From an uncultured Rhodobacter sp. (GTDB lineage: Bacteria; Pseudomonadota; Alphaproteobacteria; Rhodobacterales; Rhodobacteraceae): a stretch of 64,000 bases of DNA. This document shows positions 9,074 through 19,217 of this stretch, one piece after another. Where the stretch lies: the NCBI GenBank assembly GCA_945952585.1, contig CAMFII010000012.1:48705-112704 (forward strand), given 5' to 3'. The stretch's first letter is position 1, and each line of letters opens with the position of its first letter. Made by a program: the position numbers and the translations under genes. The notes under the pieces were generated by a model, which was not told the origin of the DNA, did no database searches, and worked only from the letters and a program-made list of their open reading frames with translations.

Positions 9074-9547
9074 TCAGAACAGGGCGCTCAGTACCAGTCC
9101 AAGGCCGATCCCCGCCACGAAGGCGATCGCGATCTGGCCGATGCGCCCGATGTCGCGACCGGGTTCGACAAGCGCGACACCTTCCGGTTCAGGCGGCTCG
9201 GGGACGGGACGAAAAACTGCCCCTGGCGGCTGGAACTGTACGACGACGCCGCGCTCGGCTGGCGGGTCGGCAGGACGGGCGACGATCGGCATCGCCGGCT
9301 CAAGCGGCGGCAGACGGTCCTGCCGGCTTACGCGCTGCACGGCGGCCGGACGAAAGACGGGGGCCGAGACCGGACGCTGCTTCTGCGCGAGGATCTTCTT
9401 GCGGGACTGGCGCGCCTCTTCCAGCCGGCGGGTCCAGGTTTCGGAGTTCAGCAGGCGGATGATCGCGGCATGATCGCTTTCGCCAAGGTCGGACGCTGGC
9501 TGTTCGCCGGTCTCGACCGGCGTCTGGTCCCCGTGCATGTCTTGCAT
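9074..9547 (-). CDS. Hypothetical protein with C-terminal membrane anchor
   Basis: A 157-residue protein starting at ATG 9547 (a second in-frame ATG is at 9538). It has an acidic N-terminus, a basic helix (RRLEEARQSRKKILAQKQR), a long Pro-rich middle (VARPADPPAERG, PVPEPPEPEG) and a single hydrophobic C-terminal helix (IGQIAIAFVAGIGLGLVLSALF region) ending at the last residue. This architecture suggests a tail-anchored inner-membrane protein with a disordered cytoplasmic part. No family is recognised. It is divergent from the transglycosylase gene at 9757, and the ~210-base gap between them must hold both promoters. Confidence 0.5.
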   Translation of the reverse strand: MQDMHGDQTPVETGEQPASDLGESDHAAIIRLLNSETWTRRLEEARQSRKKILAQKQRPVSAPVFRPAAVQRVSRQDRLPPLEPAMPIVARPADPPAERGVVVQFQPPGAVFRPVPEPPEPEGVALVEPGRDIGRIGQIAIAFVAGIGLGLVLSALF

Positions 9548-9756
9548 GGCTGAAGCCCCCCCGAACCCGCCATCCAGACCCTGGACGGCGGTTGCGCCTG
9601 CCCCGAGTCCGATCCCAGAATTTTGACCGATGCTAGCGCCGAATCCTGCGCGCGTGGAGTCCCTTCCTTGGTTCGTTCGAAGACTTTTCCGGCGCTTGCC
9701 CCTTGCCGCCGGAACTGGCGCCCATAAACTGCGGCCACCTGTTTTGGAGAACGAAA

Positions 9757-10554
9757 TTGCGCCCGTCCCTTGTCCTTGCCGCTGGCCTTGCCCTGACGCT
9801 CGCCGGCCCGCTGCACGCTGCCGGTTGCGGCAATACCTCGTCCGGCTTCGAAGCCTGGAAGGTTGAATTCGTCCCCGTCGCCAAATCGGCCGGGATCGGC
9901 TCCAGCGGGATCGCGGCACTCAAAGGCGCAAACTATTCGACCAAGACGATCAGCGCCGATCGCGGTCAGAAGAGCTTCAAGTATTCGCTCGAGAAGTTCA
10001 TGCAGGTCCGCGGATCGGACGTGATCGTGGCGCAGGGCCGCAAGCGCAAGGCCAAGAATCCGGAATTCTACGCCTCGCTCGAGCGGCAGTATGGCGTGCC
10101 GGCGGGGGTAATCCTGGCCATCCACGGGATGGAAACCGGCTTCGGCGCGGTGATGGGGGACACGCAGGTCGTTTCGGCCATCGCGACGCTGACCTATGAC
10201 TGCCGGCGGTCCGATTTCTTCCAGCCGCACCTTCTGGCCGCGCTGGTGCTGGTCGACCGGGGCGAGATCACCTCGGCGACGATCGGCGCCCGGCATGGCG
10301 AGATCGGCCATACCCAGTTCCTGCCGGGCAACGCGCTGGCCTATGGCGTGGATGGCGATGGCGACGGGCGGATCGACTTTGCCGACATGGCCGACGCGCT
10401 GGCTTCGACCGCGAACTTCTTCGCGCAGAAGGGATGGAAGCCCGGGAAGGGCTATCAGCCGGGCGAGCCCAATTACGCCGTGCTCAAGGAATGGAATGCC
10501 GCCTCGGTCTACCAGCAGGCGCTGGCGATCATGGGCGCGCAGATCGACGGCTGA
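9757..10554 (+). CDS. MltB-type lytic murein transglycosylase
   Basis: A 265-residue exported enzyme cleaving the MurNAc-GlcNAc bond of peptidoglycan with 1,6-anhydro product formation (family knowledge). It starts at TTG 9757, preceded by GGAGA six bases upstream. Residues 1-23 are a signal peptide (RPSLVLAAGLALTLAGPLHAA). The SLT_2 domain shows the catalytic Glu in IHGMETGFG, then SAIATLTYDCRRSDFF, the family segment GHTQFLPGNALAYGVD and a Ca-binding-like DGDGDGRIDF loop. It lacks a lipobox and the C-terminal peptidoglycan-binding domain of longer family members, so it is a short soluble periplasmic form. Confidence 0.88.
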   Translation: MRPSLVLAAGLALTLAGPLHAAGCGNTSSGFEAWKVEFVPVAKSAGIGSSGIAALKGANYSTKTISADRGQKSFKYSLEKFMQVRGSDVIVAQGRKRKAKNPEFYASLERQYGVPAGVILAIHGMETGFGAVMGDTQVVSAIATLTYDCRRSDFFQPHLLAALVLVDRGEITSATIGARHGEIGHTQFLPGNALAYGVDGDGDGRIDFADMADALASTANFFAQKGWKPGKGYQPGEPNYAVLKEWNAASVYQQALAIMGAQIDG

Positions 10555-10570
10555 AGCGCAATTTTCCCTC

Positions 10571-10599
10571 TTGCGCGCGGTCGGGCTGTCGCCTAGACA
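10571..10599 (+). promoter_or_regulatory. Putative sigma-70 promoter of tRNA-Glu copy 2
   Basis: TTGCGC at 10571-10576 and TAGACA at 10594-10599 have a 17-base spacer, the same spacing and -35 sequence as in front of the first tRNA-Glu copy. The tRNA starts 19 bases downstream. Confidence 0.5.
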
Positions 10600-10617
10600 C
10601 CGCTCCACGCCAAGCGT

Positions 10618-10692
10618 GGCCCGTTCGTCTATCGGTTAGGACACCAGGTTTTCAACCTGGGAAGAGGGGTTCGACTCCCCTACGGGCTGCCA
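10618..10692 (+). tRNA. tRNA-Glu (anticodon TTC), copy 2
   Basis: A 75-base cloverleaf identical to the copy at 6156, with loop TTTTCAA giving anticodon TTC, and CCA encoded at 10690-10692. Sequence identity is confined to the tRNA plus a few preceding bases (GCGT), so this looks like an ordinary gene duplication kept for tRNA dosage. Confidence 0.97.
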
Positions 10693-10765
10693 GGCTACGT
10701 TCCCGAAAAATCAAGTTTCCAAAGGCTGTTGCCACGGTTCCTTGACGCGTTGCGCAAGCGGGGCC

Positions 10766-11830
10766 TCAGCCCCGCTTCGAGGCCCCTGCCGGACGCCCCG
10801 CCAGACCGATATCCGACCAATTCAGCTGCGTGTTGCGGGTCACCGCGCGGGTCAGGCGCTGCCCTACCACCAGATCGAAGTCATAACCCGCGATCTCGCC
10901 CGAGCCCGGACGCCGCGCCCAGATGTCGGCCTCGGCAATCACATGGCCCTCTGGCAGGTCGCGGTCGGCAACGACGCTGGCGCGGGCGAACCGGTAGACC
11001 GGCTCCTCCGCCTGGGTGCGCTGCTTGGGATTGTTGGCCGCGATCCAGATCTCGCGCGAGCGGTCGATCAGGAAGCGCAGCTCGGCCGGGTCCATCGAGT
11101 TGATGATGTCCGGTCCGATCCGGTAGCGGGTGTCGGTGTAATGCCGCTCGAGGATGCAGGCCCCAAGCGCGACTGAGGCCAGCGCCATTTCCGGCCCGAT
11201 CGAATGGTCGGAGAAACCGACGACGGCCTTGGGGAAGGCCGCCTTGAGATCGGTCACACCCTGCAGGCTGACGATCTCGGGCGGCGAGGGATAGAGGTTG
11301 GTGCATTCGAGCAGGGCATAGTCCACGCCCGAGGCGTCCAGGATCGCCACCGACTCGCGGATCGTCTCGATCGTCTGCATGCCGGTCGACAGGATCACCG
11401 GCTTGCCCTTGCGGGCGATGTGACGGATCAGCGGGAGATTGTCGGCCTCGCCCGAGCCGATCTTGAAGGCAGGCACGCCGATTTCCTCAAGAAAATCCGA
11501 GGCTTTCCGGCTGAAGGGCGTCGAGATGTAGATCATCCCGAGCTTTTCCGTGTAGTCCTTCAGCTGCACCTCGTCCTCGGCCGAAAGGGCACAGCGCGCC
11601 ATCACTTCCCAGATCGAGACGTCGGCATTCGGCGGGAAGATCGACTTCGCCTCGTCGGTCATCTCGTCGTCAAGGAAATGGGTCTGATGCTTGATGCACT
11701 CGCAGCCCGCCAGATGCGCGAGCCGCACCATCTCCTTCGCCACGTCCAGGCTGCCGCCGTGGTTGATCCCGATTTCGGCAATGACGAGCGGCGGATGGGC
11801 GGGTCCGATCTCGCGGTGGGCGATCTTCAT
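10766..11830 (-). CDS. neuB: NeuB-family nonulosonic acid synthase
   Basis: A 354-residue synthase of the NeuB family, condensing phosphoenolpyruvate with a 6-carbon amino sugar (ManNAc or a bacillosamine-derived sugar) to give a sialic, legionaminic or pseudaminic-type acid. Visible features are the TIM-barrel start VIAEIGINHGGSLDVAKEM, the metal and substrate loop KHQTHF, FKIGSGEADN, STGMQTIETI, FSDHSIG and ERHYTDT. A C-terminal SAF (antifreeze-like) domain begins around residue 285 (RASVVADRDLPEGHVI). ATG 11830 has GGAG six bases upstream. No CMP-transferase (neuA) or epimerase (neuC) gene lies nearby, so the exact sugar cannot be told. Confidence 0.88.
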   Translation of the reverse strand: MKIAHREIGPAHPPLVIAEIGINHGGSLDVAKEMVRLAHLAGCECIKHQTHFLDDEMTDEAKSIFPPNADVSIWEVMARCALSAEDEVQLKDYTEKLGMIYISTPFSRKASDFLEEIGVPAFKIGSGEADNLPLIRHIARKGKPVILSTGMQTIETIRESVAILDASGVDYALLECTNLYPSPPEIVSLQGVTDLKAAFPKAVVGFSDHSIGPEMALASVALGACILERHYTDTRYRIGPDIINSMDPAELRFLIDRSREIWIAANNPKQRTQAEEPVYRFARASVVADRDLPEGHVIAEADIWARRPGSGEIAGYDFDLVVGQRLTRAVTRNTQLNWSDIGLAGRPAGASKRG

Positions 11831-12167
11831 GGAGGTCTCCGACGTTGCGCGTGGCCCTTCTTGCCCCCTGCCCCAGCCGATTGCAATCACGCGCAGAGAG
11901 TTGGATGCCCGAAGAACAATGGCTTTTGTCGCAACATCAGCATTCGCCGGTCAGCCAGCCCAAGCTCCTGAAATTTATTGGGAGCGTTAGACTGCCTTTC
12001 AAATTCAGTGCTGCGCCCTGCTGCCAATGCCGTGCACCGCACTACCCAAGTTTTGGTGTAACCCTCACTGCAATTCCCGCGATCGTTCTTGTCCGCAGCG
12101 CCATGAGCATTTCAAACGAGGGTGGCGGATACCTGATGGCAGCGCAATCCTGCCATCAGGCAGCCAA
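11831..12167. other. 337-base gene-free, lower-GC intergenic region
   Basis: Between neuB and the secreted-protein gene no convincing coding frame is seen, and the composition is visibly more AT-rich than the flanks (for example GAAATTTATT near 11970). The neuB promoter must be in the left part. The only clear structure is the hairpin at 12132-12160. Confidence 0.6.
12132..12160 (-). terminator. Perfect 11-bp hairpin downstream of the secreted-protein gene
   Basis: CCTGATGGCAG (12132-12142) and CTGCCATCAGG (12150-12160) pair perfectly around a 7-base loop. It lies 8 bases past the stop of the minus-strand gene at 12168, so it is probably its terminator, although no T tract follows on either strand. 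Confidence 0.5.
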
Positions 12168-12602
12168 TTACTTACCGACGACCGCCGTCCAAGTGGAAAG
12201 CTTTGCAGGATCTGCCTGGTCCGACATCCGCAGGTACTTTCCAACCATGTAGGTGTCCCTGCAGGCAGTCTTGCCCTTGAGCTTGGTGCAGTACGCGTCG
12301 CCCTTCATACTCCATGGCTGCGCATCTTCCTTCCACGAGCCGTCGACCGATGCCGAGCTTGTGGTTCCGTCCTTGTCGATGATCCAGTTCCAGCTCTTGG
12401 AGGCGTCGGTCATTGGATGCCCGACAACAAGTTGCTTGAACTGGCCCGCTGTCAGCTTCGTAGCGCCAAGTTCCATCAATTCGCTTACGGTGGTCGCTTT
12501 TTCGATTTGCTTCGCAGTGACTTTAGCGTCTGCCGTGGACGTAGCTCCGACCGCCAGCCCAAACGAAAGAAGTACTACAGTCAGGTTCTTCGATAGTCTC
12601 AT
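12168..12602 (-). CDS. Secreted hypothetical protein (possibly DUF995-like)
   Basis: A 144-residue protein. ATG 12602 is preceded by GGGAGG at 5 bases. Residues 1-26 form a Sec signal peptide (RLSKNLTVVLLSFGLAVGATSTADA). The mature part has two Cys (GDAYCTKLKG and ACRDTY), enough for one disulfide, and a Trp-rich segment (SWNWIIDKDG, GSWKEDAQPW). The pattern resembles small exported DUF995-type proteins of alphaproteobacteria, but I cannot confirm the family. The gene is noticeably less GC-rich than its neighbours, which fits acquisition by transfer. It is monocistronic, with a hairpin after the stop. Confidence 0.6.
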   Translation of the reverse strand: MRLSKNLTVVLLSFGLAVGATSTADAKVTAKQIEKATTVSELMELGATKLTAGQFKQLVVGHPMTDASKSWNWIIDKDGTTSSASVDGSWKEDAQPWSMKGDAYCTKLKGKTACRDTYMVGKYLRMSDQADPAKLSTWTAVVGK

Positions 12603-12795
12603 TGCAGCCTCCCACAAGATACCGCCCCCGGAACAGATGAAGGCAAGGGTCATGCTGATGGATGAGCAAATCCAGTCAACGAGATTCTTGAATTGAAGTC
12701 CGCCCTCCCCCCGACGATGCGACGCGCCATCCACCGCATGACAGGTCAAGGAAAAAGGCGCCGCAACCAGGTTGCAGCGCCTTTCGGGAAAACGA

Positions 12796-12870
12796 TGGTG
12801 GGCGATAACGGATTTGAACCGCTGACATCTTCGATGTGAACGAAGCGCTCTACCGCTGAGCTAATCGCCC
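12796..12870 (-). tRNA. tRNA-Val (anticodon CAC)
   Basis: Read on the minus strand this is a 75-base cloverleaf. The acceptor GGGCGAT pairs with ATCGCCC, the D-arm region is AGCTCAGCGGTAGAGC, the anticodon stem CTTCG/CGAAG closes TTCACAT (anticodon CAC, Val) and the T arm contains GGTTCAAATCC. CCA is encoded at 12796-12798. It lies 19 bases downstream of the HU gene on the same strand and may be co-transcribed with it. Confidence 0.96.
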
Positions 12871-12889
12871 GATGGCGGGGGTATTAGAC

Positions 12890-13450
12890 TCACTCCTCGT
12901 CGTCTGCAAGAGGCTGTTTGGCGACCCGCGCCTCGCCCCGGCGCAGCTTTACCGTCAGGAGCTTGCTGCCCGCTGCGCCATCCTTGGAGCGGTTGACCTT
13001 GGCCTTGCCGAAGGGCGGCAGGATCAGCTCCTCGCCCTTTTCCAGCGCCTCGCCGAGCACTGCGAGCGTGGCCTCGACCACGTCCTTGACCGACTTCTTC
13101 TTGCCGCCGGACAGGGCCGCGACGCGCTCGACCAGTTCCCGCTTCTTGAGCGCGAGCGTCTTGGTCACGACCGCCGCAGCAGTCGAAGCGAGCGCCGCCC
13201 CTTCCGAAGCGATCGCCTTCATCTCGTCGCCGAAAGTCGGCGGCGGAACCACCACGGGCGCGGCCTTGCGGGCGGCCGGCTTGCGCGGCGTCGCGGCCTT
13301 GGCGGCTGCGGGCTTGACGGCTGCGGGCTTGGCCGGCGTCTTCCTCGGGGCGGTGGTCTTTGCGGCAGCGGTCTTGGCTGCGGCGGGCTTCGCCGTTGCC
13401 GGCTTGGCGGCGCGGCTGCGTTTCGGTGCTGCAGGTGTGTCCGTGGTCAT
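12890..13450 (-). CDS. HU-family DNA-binding protein with histone-H1-like N-terminal tail
   Basis: A 186-residue two-part protein. Residues 1-~70 are a low-complexity Lys/Ala/Pro tail (repeats such as AKPAAAKTAAAKT and PRKPAARKAA) resembling histone H1 tails. Residues ~100-180 are an HU/IHF domain: KKRELVERVAALSGGKKKSVKDVV, then EALEKGEELILPPFGKAKV, then a basic arm region. Typical HU is ~90 residues, so the tail doubles the protein. It should bind and compact DNA non-specifically, and the tail may add charge neutralisation. It is encoded after lon on the same strand behind a strong terminator, so it probably has its own promoter in 13451-13549. Confidence 0.85.
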   Translation of the reverse strand: MTTDTPAAPKRSRAAKPATAKPAAAKTAAAKTTAPRKTPAKPAAVKPAAAKAATPRKPAARKAAPVVVPPPTFGDEMKAIASEGAALASTAAAVVTKTLALKKRELVERVAALSGGKKKSVKDVVEATLAVLGEALEKGEELILPPFGKAKVNRSKDGAAGSKLLTVKLRRGEARVAKQPLADDEE

Positions 13451-13549
13451 GATCTGCCTGTCTCCCTGTCATCGTTGCTGTGCGACAGCATTTTGGTGGC
13501 GAAACAGTAGCCGAGGTCCGGCGACAGCGAAACACCGTTCCGCGCGGGC

Positions 13550-13584
13550 GAAAAATGAAAAGGGGCGCGGAAAACCCGCGCCCC
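13550..13584 (-). terminator. Rho-independent terminator of lon
   Basis: On the minus strand GGGGCGCGG (from 13584 down) pairs with CCGCGCCCC (down to 13562) around a 5-base loop, followed by TTTTCATTTTT. It lies 24 bases after the lon stop. Confidence 0.85.
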
Positions 13585-13607
13585 CTCCGTTCCAGACCTC
13601 AGACCGA

Positions 13608-16007
13608 TCAGTGGGCGATCGGTGCCGCCGGCGTTTCCACCGGCTTGACCAGCGCCGCAGCCGCCTCGGCGTCTTCGTCCCATTCGACCGGCTCGGGCAT
13701 CCGCACCAGGGCGCGCGGCAGGACCTCGCGCACATGGGAGACCGGGATGATCGTCAGGCCCGACTTCACGCTGTCCGGGATCTCGGTCAGGTCCTTGGCG
13801 TTCTCTTCGGGGATCAGCACCGTCTTGATGCCGCCGCGAAGTGCGGCAAGGAGCTTTTCCTTCAGCCCGCCGATCGGCAGCACGTTCCCGCGCAGGGTGA
13901 CCTCGCCGGTCATGGCGATGTCCTTGCGGATCGGGATGCCAGTCAGCACCGAGACGATCGAGGTGACCATCGCGATACCGGCGCTCGGCCCGTCCTTCGG
14001 GGTCGCGCCTTCCGGAACGTGGACGTGGATGTCGATTGCCTCGAACTTCGGCGGCTTGATGCCAAGCTCGGGGCTGATCGAGCGGACATAGCTCGACGCG
14101 GCCTCGATCGACTCCTTCATCACGTCGCCCAGTTTCCCGGTCGTCTTCATCCGCCCCTTGCCGGGCAGCTTCAGCGCTTCGATCGACAGCAGATCGCCGC
14201 CAACCGAAGTCCAGGCCAGACCCGTCACGACGCCCACCTGATCTTCCTTCTCGGCCAGACCGTAGCGGAAGCGTTTCACGCCGAGGTAATCCTCAAGCTT
14301 CTCGGGCGTGACGGTGACCGCCTTGCCCTTCTTCTTGACGATCTCCGTGATGGCCTTGCGGGCCAGCTTGGCGATCTCGCGTTCCAGGTTCCGCACGCCC
14401 GCCTCGCGGGTATAGGTGCGGATCATTTCGGTCAGCGCCGCGTCGGTGATCTCGAACTCGCCTTTCTTCAGGCCATGCGCCTTCACCTGCTTGTCGATCA
14501 GGTGGCCCTTGGCGATCTCGCGCTTCTCGTCCTCGGTGTAGCCCGCGAGCGAGATGATCTCCATCCGGTCCAGAAGCGGGCCCGGCATGTTGTACGAGTT
14601 CGCCGTGGTGATGAACATCACGTTGGACAGGTCGTATTCGACCTCGAGATAGTGGTCGACGAAGGTCGAGTTCTGTTCGGGGTCGAGCACCTCGAGCATG
14701 GCAGACGCCGGGTCGCCGCGGAAATCCTGCCCCATCTTGTCGATTTCATCGAGCAGGATCAGCGGGTTGGTCGTCTTGGCCTTCTTCAGCGCCTGGATGA
14801 TCTTGCCGGGCATCGAGCCGATATAGGTCCGGCGGTGACCGCGCAACTCGGCCTCATCCCTCACCCCGCCAAGCGAGATGCGGATGAATTCGCGCCCCGT
14901 GGCTTTCGCCACCGACCGGCCGAGCGAGGTCTTGCCCACGCCGGGCGGTCCGACGAGGCAGAGGATCGGGCCCTTGAGCTTGTCGGACCGCGCCTGCACG
15001 GCGAGGTATTCGACGATCCGCTCCTTGACCTTTTCCAGACCATAGTGATCGGCATCGAGCACGTCCTGGGCCTTGTTCAGGTCCTTCTTGACGCGGCTCT
15101 TCGTGCCCCACGGCACGCCCAGCAACCAGTCGAGATAGTTGCGCACAACGGTGGCCTCGGCCGACATCGGCGACATGGCCTTGAGCTTCTTCAGCTCGGC
15201 CTCGGCCTTTTCGCGCGCCTCTTTCGAGAACTTGGTCTTCTTGATGCGCTCTTCGAGTTCCGCGATCTCGTTCTGGCCATCCTCGCCGTCGCCGAGTTCC
15301 TTCTGAATGGCCTTCATCTGCTCATTCAGGTAGTACTCGCGCTGCGTGCGCTCCATCTGCGTCTTGACGCGGGACTTGATTTTCTTCTCGACCTGCAGCA
15401 CCGACATTTCGCCCTGCATCAGGCCATAGACCTTCTCCAGCCGCTCGGCCACGTCGAGCGTCTCCAGGAGGTCCTGCTTCTGGCCCACCTCGATGCCGAG
15501 ATGGCCGGCAACAAGGTCGGCCAGCTTGTTCGGCTCGCGGGTTTCCGAAACGGCGGCGAGCGCCTCTTCGGGGATGTTCTTCTTGATCTTGGCGTATTTC
15601 TCGAATTCGTCGCCGACGCCGCGCAGCAGCGCCTCAACCGCGGTGCGGTCGCCGGGCACCTCTGCCAGTTCCTCGGCATAGGCTTCAAAGAAGCGGTCGT
15701 TGTGGACGAACTCTGTGATGCGCACCCGCGTCTTGCCCTCGACCAGCACCTTCACGGTGCCGTCAGGCAGCTTCAGCAGTTGCAGCACATTGGCAAGCAC
15801 GCCGGTGCGGTAGATTCCCTCCGCGGTCGGATCGTCCACCGAAGGGTCGATCTGGCTGGACAAGAGGATCTGCTTGTCCTCCGCCATCACGTCCTCCAGC
15901 GCCCGCACCGACTTCTCGCGCCCCACGAAGAGCGGCACGATCATGTGCGGGAACACCACGATGTCGCGGAGCGGCAGCACGGCGTAGCTGTGAGAGAGAG
16001 TGGTCAT
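13608..16007 (-). CDS. lon: ATP-dependent protease La (Lon)
   Basis: A 799-residue cytoplasmic AAA+ serine protease degrading misfolded and short-lived regulatory proteins. The N-terminal substrate-binding domain starts [25 protein letters not shown] coiled central region follows, then the ATPase with Walker [12 protein letters not shown], Walker [12 protein letters not shown] and sensor [18 protein letters not shown]. The C-terminal protease has the catalytic Ser in PKDGPSAG and Lys in the [10 protein letters not shown] region. ATG 16007 follows GGAGGAAGG. An in-frame extension upstream is not used because it is Arg/Gly-rich and unlike the family. A heat-shock-like promoter lies upstream and a terminator downstream. 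Confidence 0.97.
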   Translation of the reverse strand: MTTLSHSYAVLPLRDIVVFPHMIVPLFVGREKSVRALEDVMAEDKQILLSSQIDPSVDDPTAEGIYRTGVLANVLQLLKLPDGTVKVLVEGKTRVRITEFVHNDRFFEAYAEELAEVPGDRTAVEALLRGVGDEFEKYAKIKKNIPEEALAAVSETREPNKLADLVAGHLGIEVGQKQDLLETLDVAERLEKVYGLMQGEMSVLQVEKKIKSRVKTQMERTQREYYLNEQMKAIQKELGDGEDGQNEIAELEERIKKTKFSKEAREKAEAELKKLKAMSPMSAEATVVRNYLDWLLGVPWGTKSRVKKDLNKAQDVLDADHYGLEKVKERIVEYLAVQARSDKLKGPILCLVGPPGVGKTSLGRSVAKATGREFIRISLGGVRDEAELRGHRRTYIGSMPGKIIQALKKAKTTNPLILLDEIDKMGQDFRGDPASAMLEVLDPEQNSTFVDHYLEVEYDLSNVMFITTANSYNMPGPLLDRMEIISLAGYTEDEKREIAKGHLIDKQVKAHGLKKGEFEITDAALTEMIRTYTREAGVRNLEREIAKLARKAITEIVKKKGKAVTVTPEKLEDYLGVKRFRYGLAEKEDQVGVVTGLAWTSVGGDLLSIEALKLPGKGRMKTTGKLGDVMKESIEAASSYVRSISPELGIKPPKFEAIDIHVHVPEGATPKDGPSAGIAMVTSIVSVLTGIPIRKDIAMTGEVTLRGNVLPIGGLKEKLLAALRGGIKTVLIPEENAKDLTEIPDSVKSGLTIIPVSHVREVLPRALVRMPEPVEWDEDAEAAAALVKPVETPAAPIAH

Positions 16008-16082
16008 TCGCGTTTCCTTCCTCCGGCAGGAGAGCCTTGCCCCGACGATCGGCAGCCTGCGGCTCTCCCCTGTTCGGCATCC

Positions 16083-16112
16083 ATATCTGGGTGACCCGCC
16101 GCCGTCTTTCAA
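16083..16112 (-). promoter_or_regulatory. Putative RpoH (sigma-32) promoter of lon
   Basis: On the minus strand GTTGAAA (TTGAAA at 16112-16107) is followed after 15 bases by CCCAGATAT (16091-16083). This is close to the heat-shock consensus CTTGAAA-N11-16-CCCCATnT. It sits 76 bases upstream of the lon start. Lon is a classic heat-shock gene, so sequence and context agree. Confidence 0.5.
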
Positions 16113-16263
16113 CAGGTCCTTGGGTCAGTCTTGCGGTGCAGCATGATCTTGTGATCGCCGAAGGGCAAGGGAAGATCAGGCGGCATTGTCGCGGGTGGCG
16201 GCAATCTGCGTTCGCCCCCTGTCCGCAATCGGCGGCAGGGGGCGGCGCGGGTTCGGGCGGGGG

Positions 16264-17340
16264 TCAGGCCGCCCGTGCGGGGTAGTCGGTGTAGAACTCG
16301 GCCCCGCCGCCATAAAGCCCCTGCACCGGCAAGGGGTTCAGCGGCAGGTCGGCCGCCAGACGTTCGGCCAGGTCGGGGTTCGAGATATAGAGCTTGCCGA
16401 AGGCGACCGCATCGGCGGCACCGCTGTCCACCGCCCTGATCGCGCTGTCCCGGTCATAGCCGTTGTTGGCGATCCAGACGCCCTTGAACCGGGCGCGCAG
16501 CGCCTCGATCCCGCCTTCGGGCCAGTCGCGCGGACCGCCGGTCTGGCCTTCGACCACATGGACGAAGGCAAGGCCTGCCTCGTTCAGCACGTCGATCACC
16601 GCCGCGAACAGGGCCGGCGTGTCGCTGTCGAGACCCACGTCATTGGCCTTGGACCAGGGCGAGATGCGGATCCCCGTCCGGTCGGCGCCGATCTCGCCCG
16701 CGACAGCTTCCACCACTTCGCGCAGGAAGCGCACCCGGTTGGCGATCGTCCCGCCATAGCCATCGGTCCGTCGGTTGGTCGTGTCGCGCAGGAACTGGTC
16801 GATCAGGTAGCCGTTGGCGGCATGGATCTCGACACCGTCGAAGCCGGCGCGGATCGCGTTGCGGGCGGCCACGCGGTAATCCTCCAGGATTCCGGCGATC
16901 TCGCTCTCTTCAAGGGCGCGCGGCTCCGACGTCGGCTTGAACTCGCCACCGACAAAGGTCCGCGACTGCGCAATTATCGCCGAGGGCGCCACCGGCGCCT
17001 GGCCGCCGAGCAGGCTTTCATGGCTGACCCGGCCGACATGCCAGATCTGGGTGACGATGCGCCCGCCCTTGTCATGCACCGCCTTGGTCACGTCCTGCCA
17101 ATGCCGGACCTGGTCATCGCTCCATATGCCAGGCGTGTCGGCATAGCCCTTGGCGGTGGGTGAGATCGGGGTGCCTTCGGTCACGATCAGCCCTGCCCCG
17201 GCGCGCTGTGCGTAATATTCGGCCTGGAGCGGGCCGGGCGTGTCGTTCTTGGCGCGGTTGCGCGTCAGCGGCGCCATCACGATGCGGTTCTTCAGCTCGA
17301 TCGCGCCGGCCTTGAGCGGGGTAAACAGTGTCTCGGTCAT
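16264..17340 (-). CDS. nemA: Old yellow enzyme / N-ethylmaleimide reductase family
   Basis: A 358-residue FMN-dependent NADPH oxidoreductase that reduces electrophilic alkenes (enones, maleimides) and sometimes nitro compounds. OYE landmarks are FTPLKAGAIELKNRIVMAPLTRNRA, GLIVTEGTPISPTAKGY, the paired residues in VTQIWHVGRVSHESLL, DGVEIHAANGYLIDQFL, the Tyr and Arg in RRTDGYGGTIANRVRF, and the FMN phosphate site ANNGYDRDSA. ATG 17340 is chosen; the frame stays open upstream for 400 bases but that part overlaps tgt on the same strand and is not family-like. No repressor of the NemR type is adjacent. Confidence 0.92.
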   Translation of the reverse strand: MTETLFTPLKAGAIELKNRIVMAPLTRNRAKNDTPGPLQAEYYAQRAGAGLIVTEGTPISPTAKGYADTPGIWSDDQVRHWQDVTKAVHDKGGRIVTQIWHVGRVSHESLLGGQAPVAPSAIIAQSRTFVGGEFKPTSEPRALEESEIAGILEDYRVAARNAIRAGFDGVEIHAANGYLIDQFLRDTTNRRTDGYGGTIANRVRFLREVVEAVAGEIGADRTGIRISPWSKANDVGLDSDTPALFAAVIDVLNEAGLAFVHVVEGQTGGPRDWPEGGIEALRARFKGVWIANNGYDRDSAIRAVDSGAADAVAFGKLYISNPDLAERLAADLPLNPLPVQGLYGGGAEFYTDYPARAA

Positions 17341-17453
17341 GGGTGGGTCCTTCTTCCAGGATATTTCAAGTAGACTTGAAATGCCGGAGCGCAACCACCG
17401 GGCGCCGGAACATGTCGGCCATGCGCTCGACGCAAGACTCCGAACCGATCGGT

Positions 17454-19182
<1,729 letters not shown>

Positions 19183-19217
19183 TGAACCGGATTGCCCCGG
19201 CACCAGAGGAGGGCAGC

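Noticed and set aside
6156..10692. Two identical tRNA-Glu genes as ends of an integrated element
   Set aside because: No integrase, no partial tRNA duplication of att type, and the genes between look like ordinary chromosomal genes.
12918..16094. A 1058-codon open frame on the plus strand opposite lon and the HU gene
   Set aside because: It is a shadow of the two real minus-strand genes in GC-rich DNA. Its translation is low-complexity (His/Arg/Asp-rich) and matches no family.
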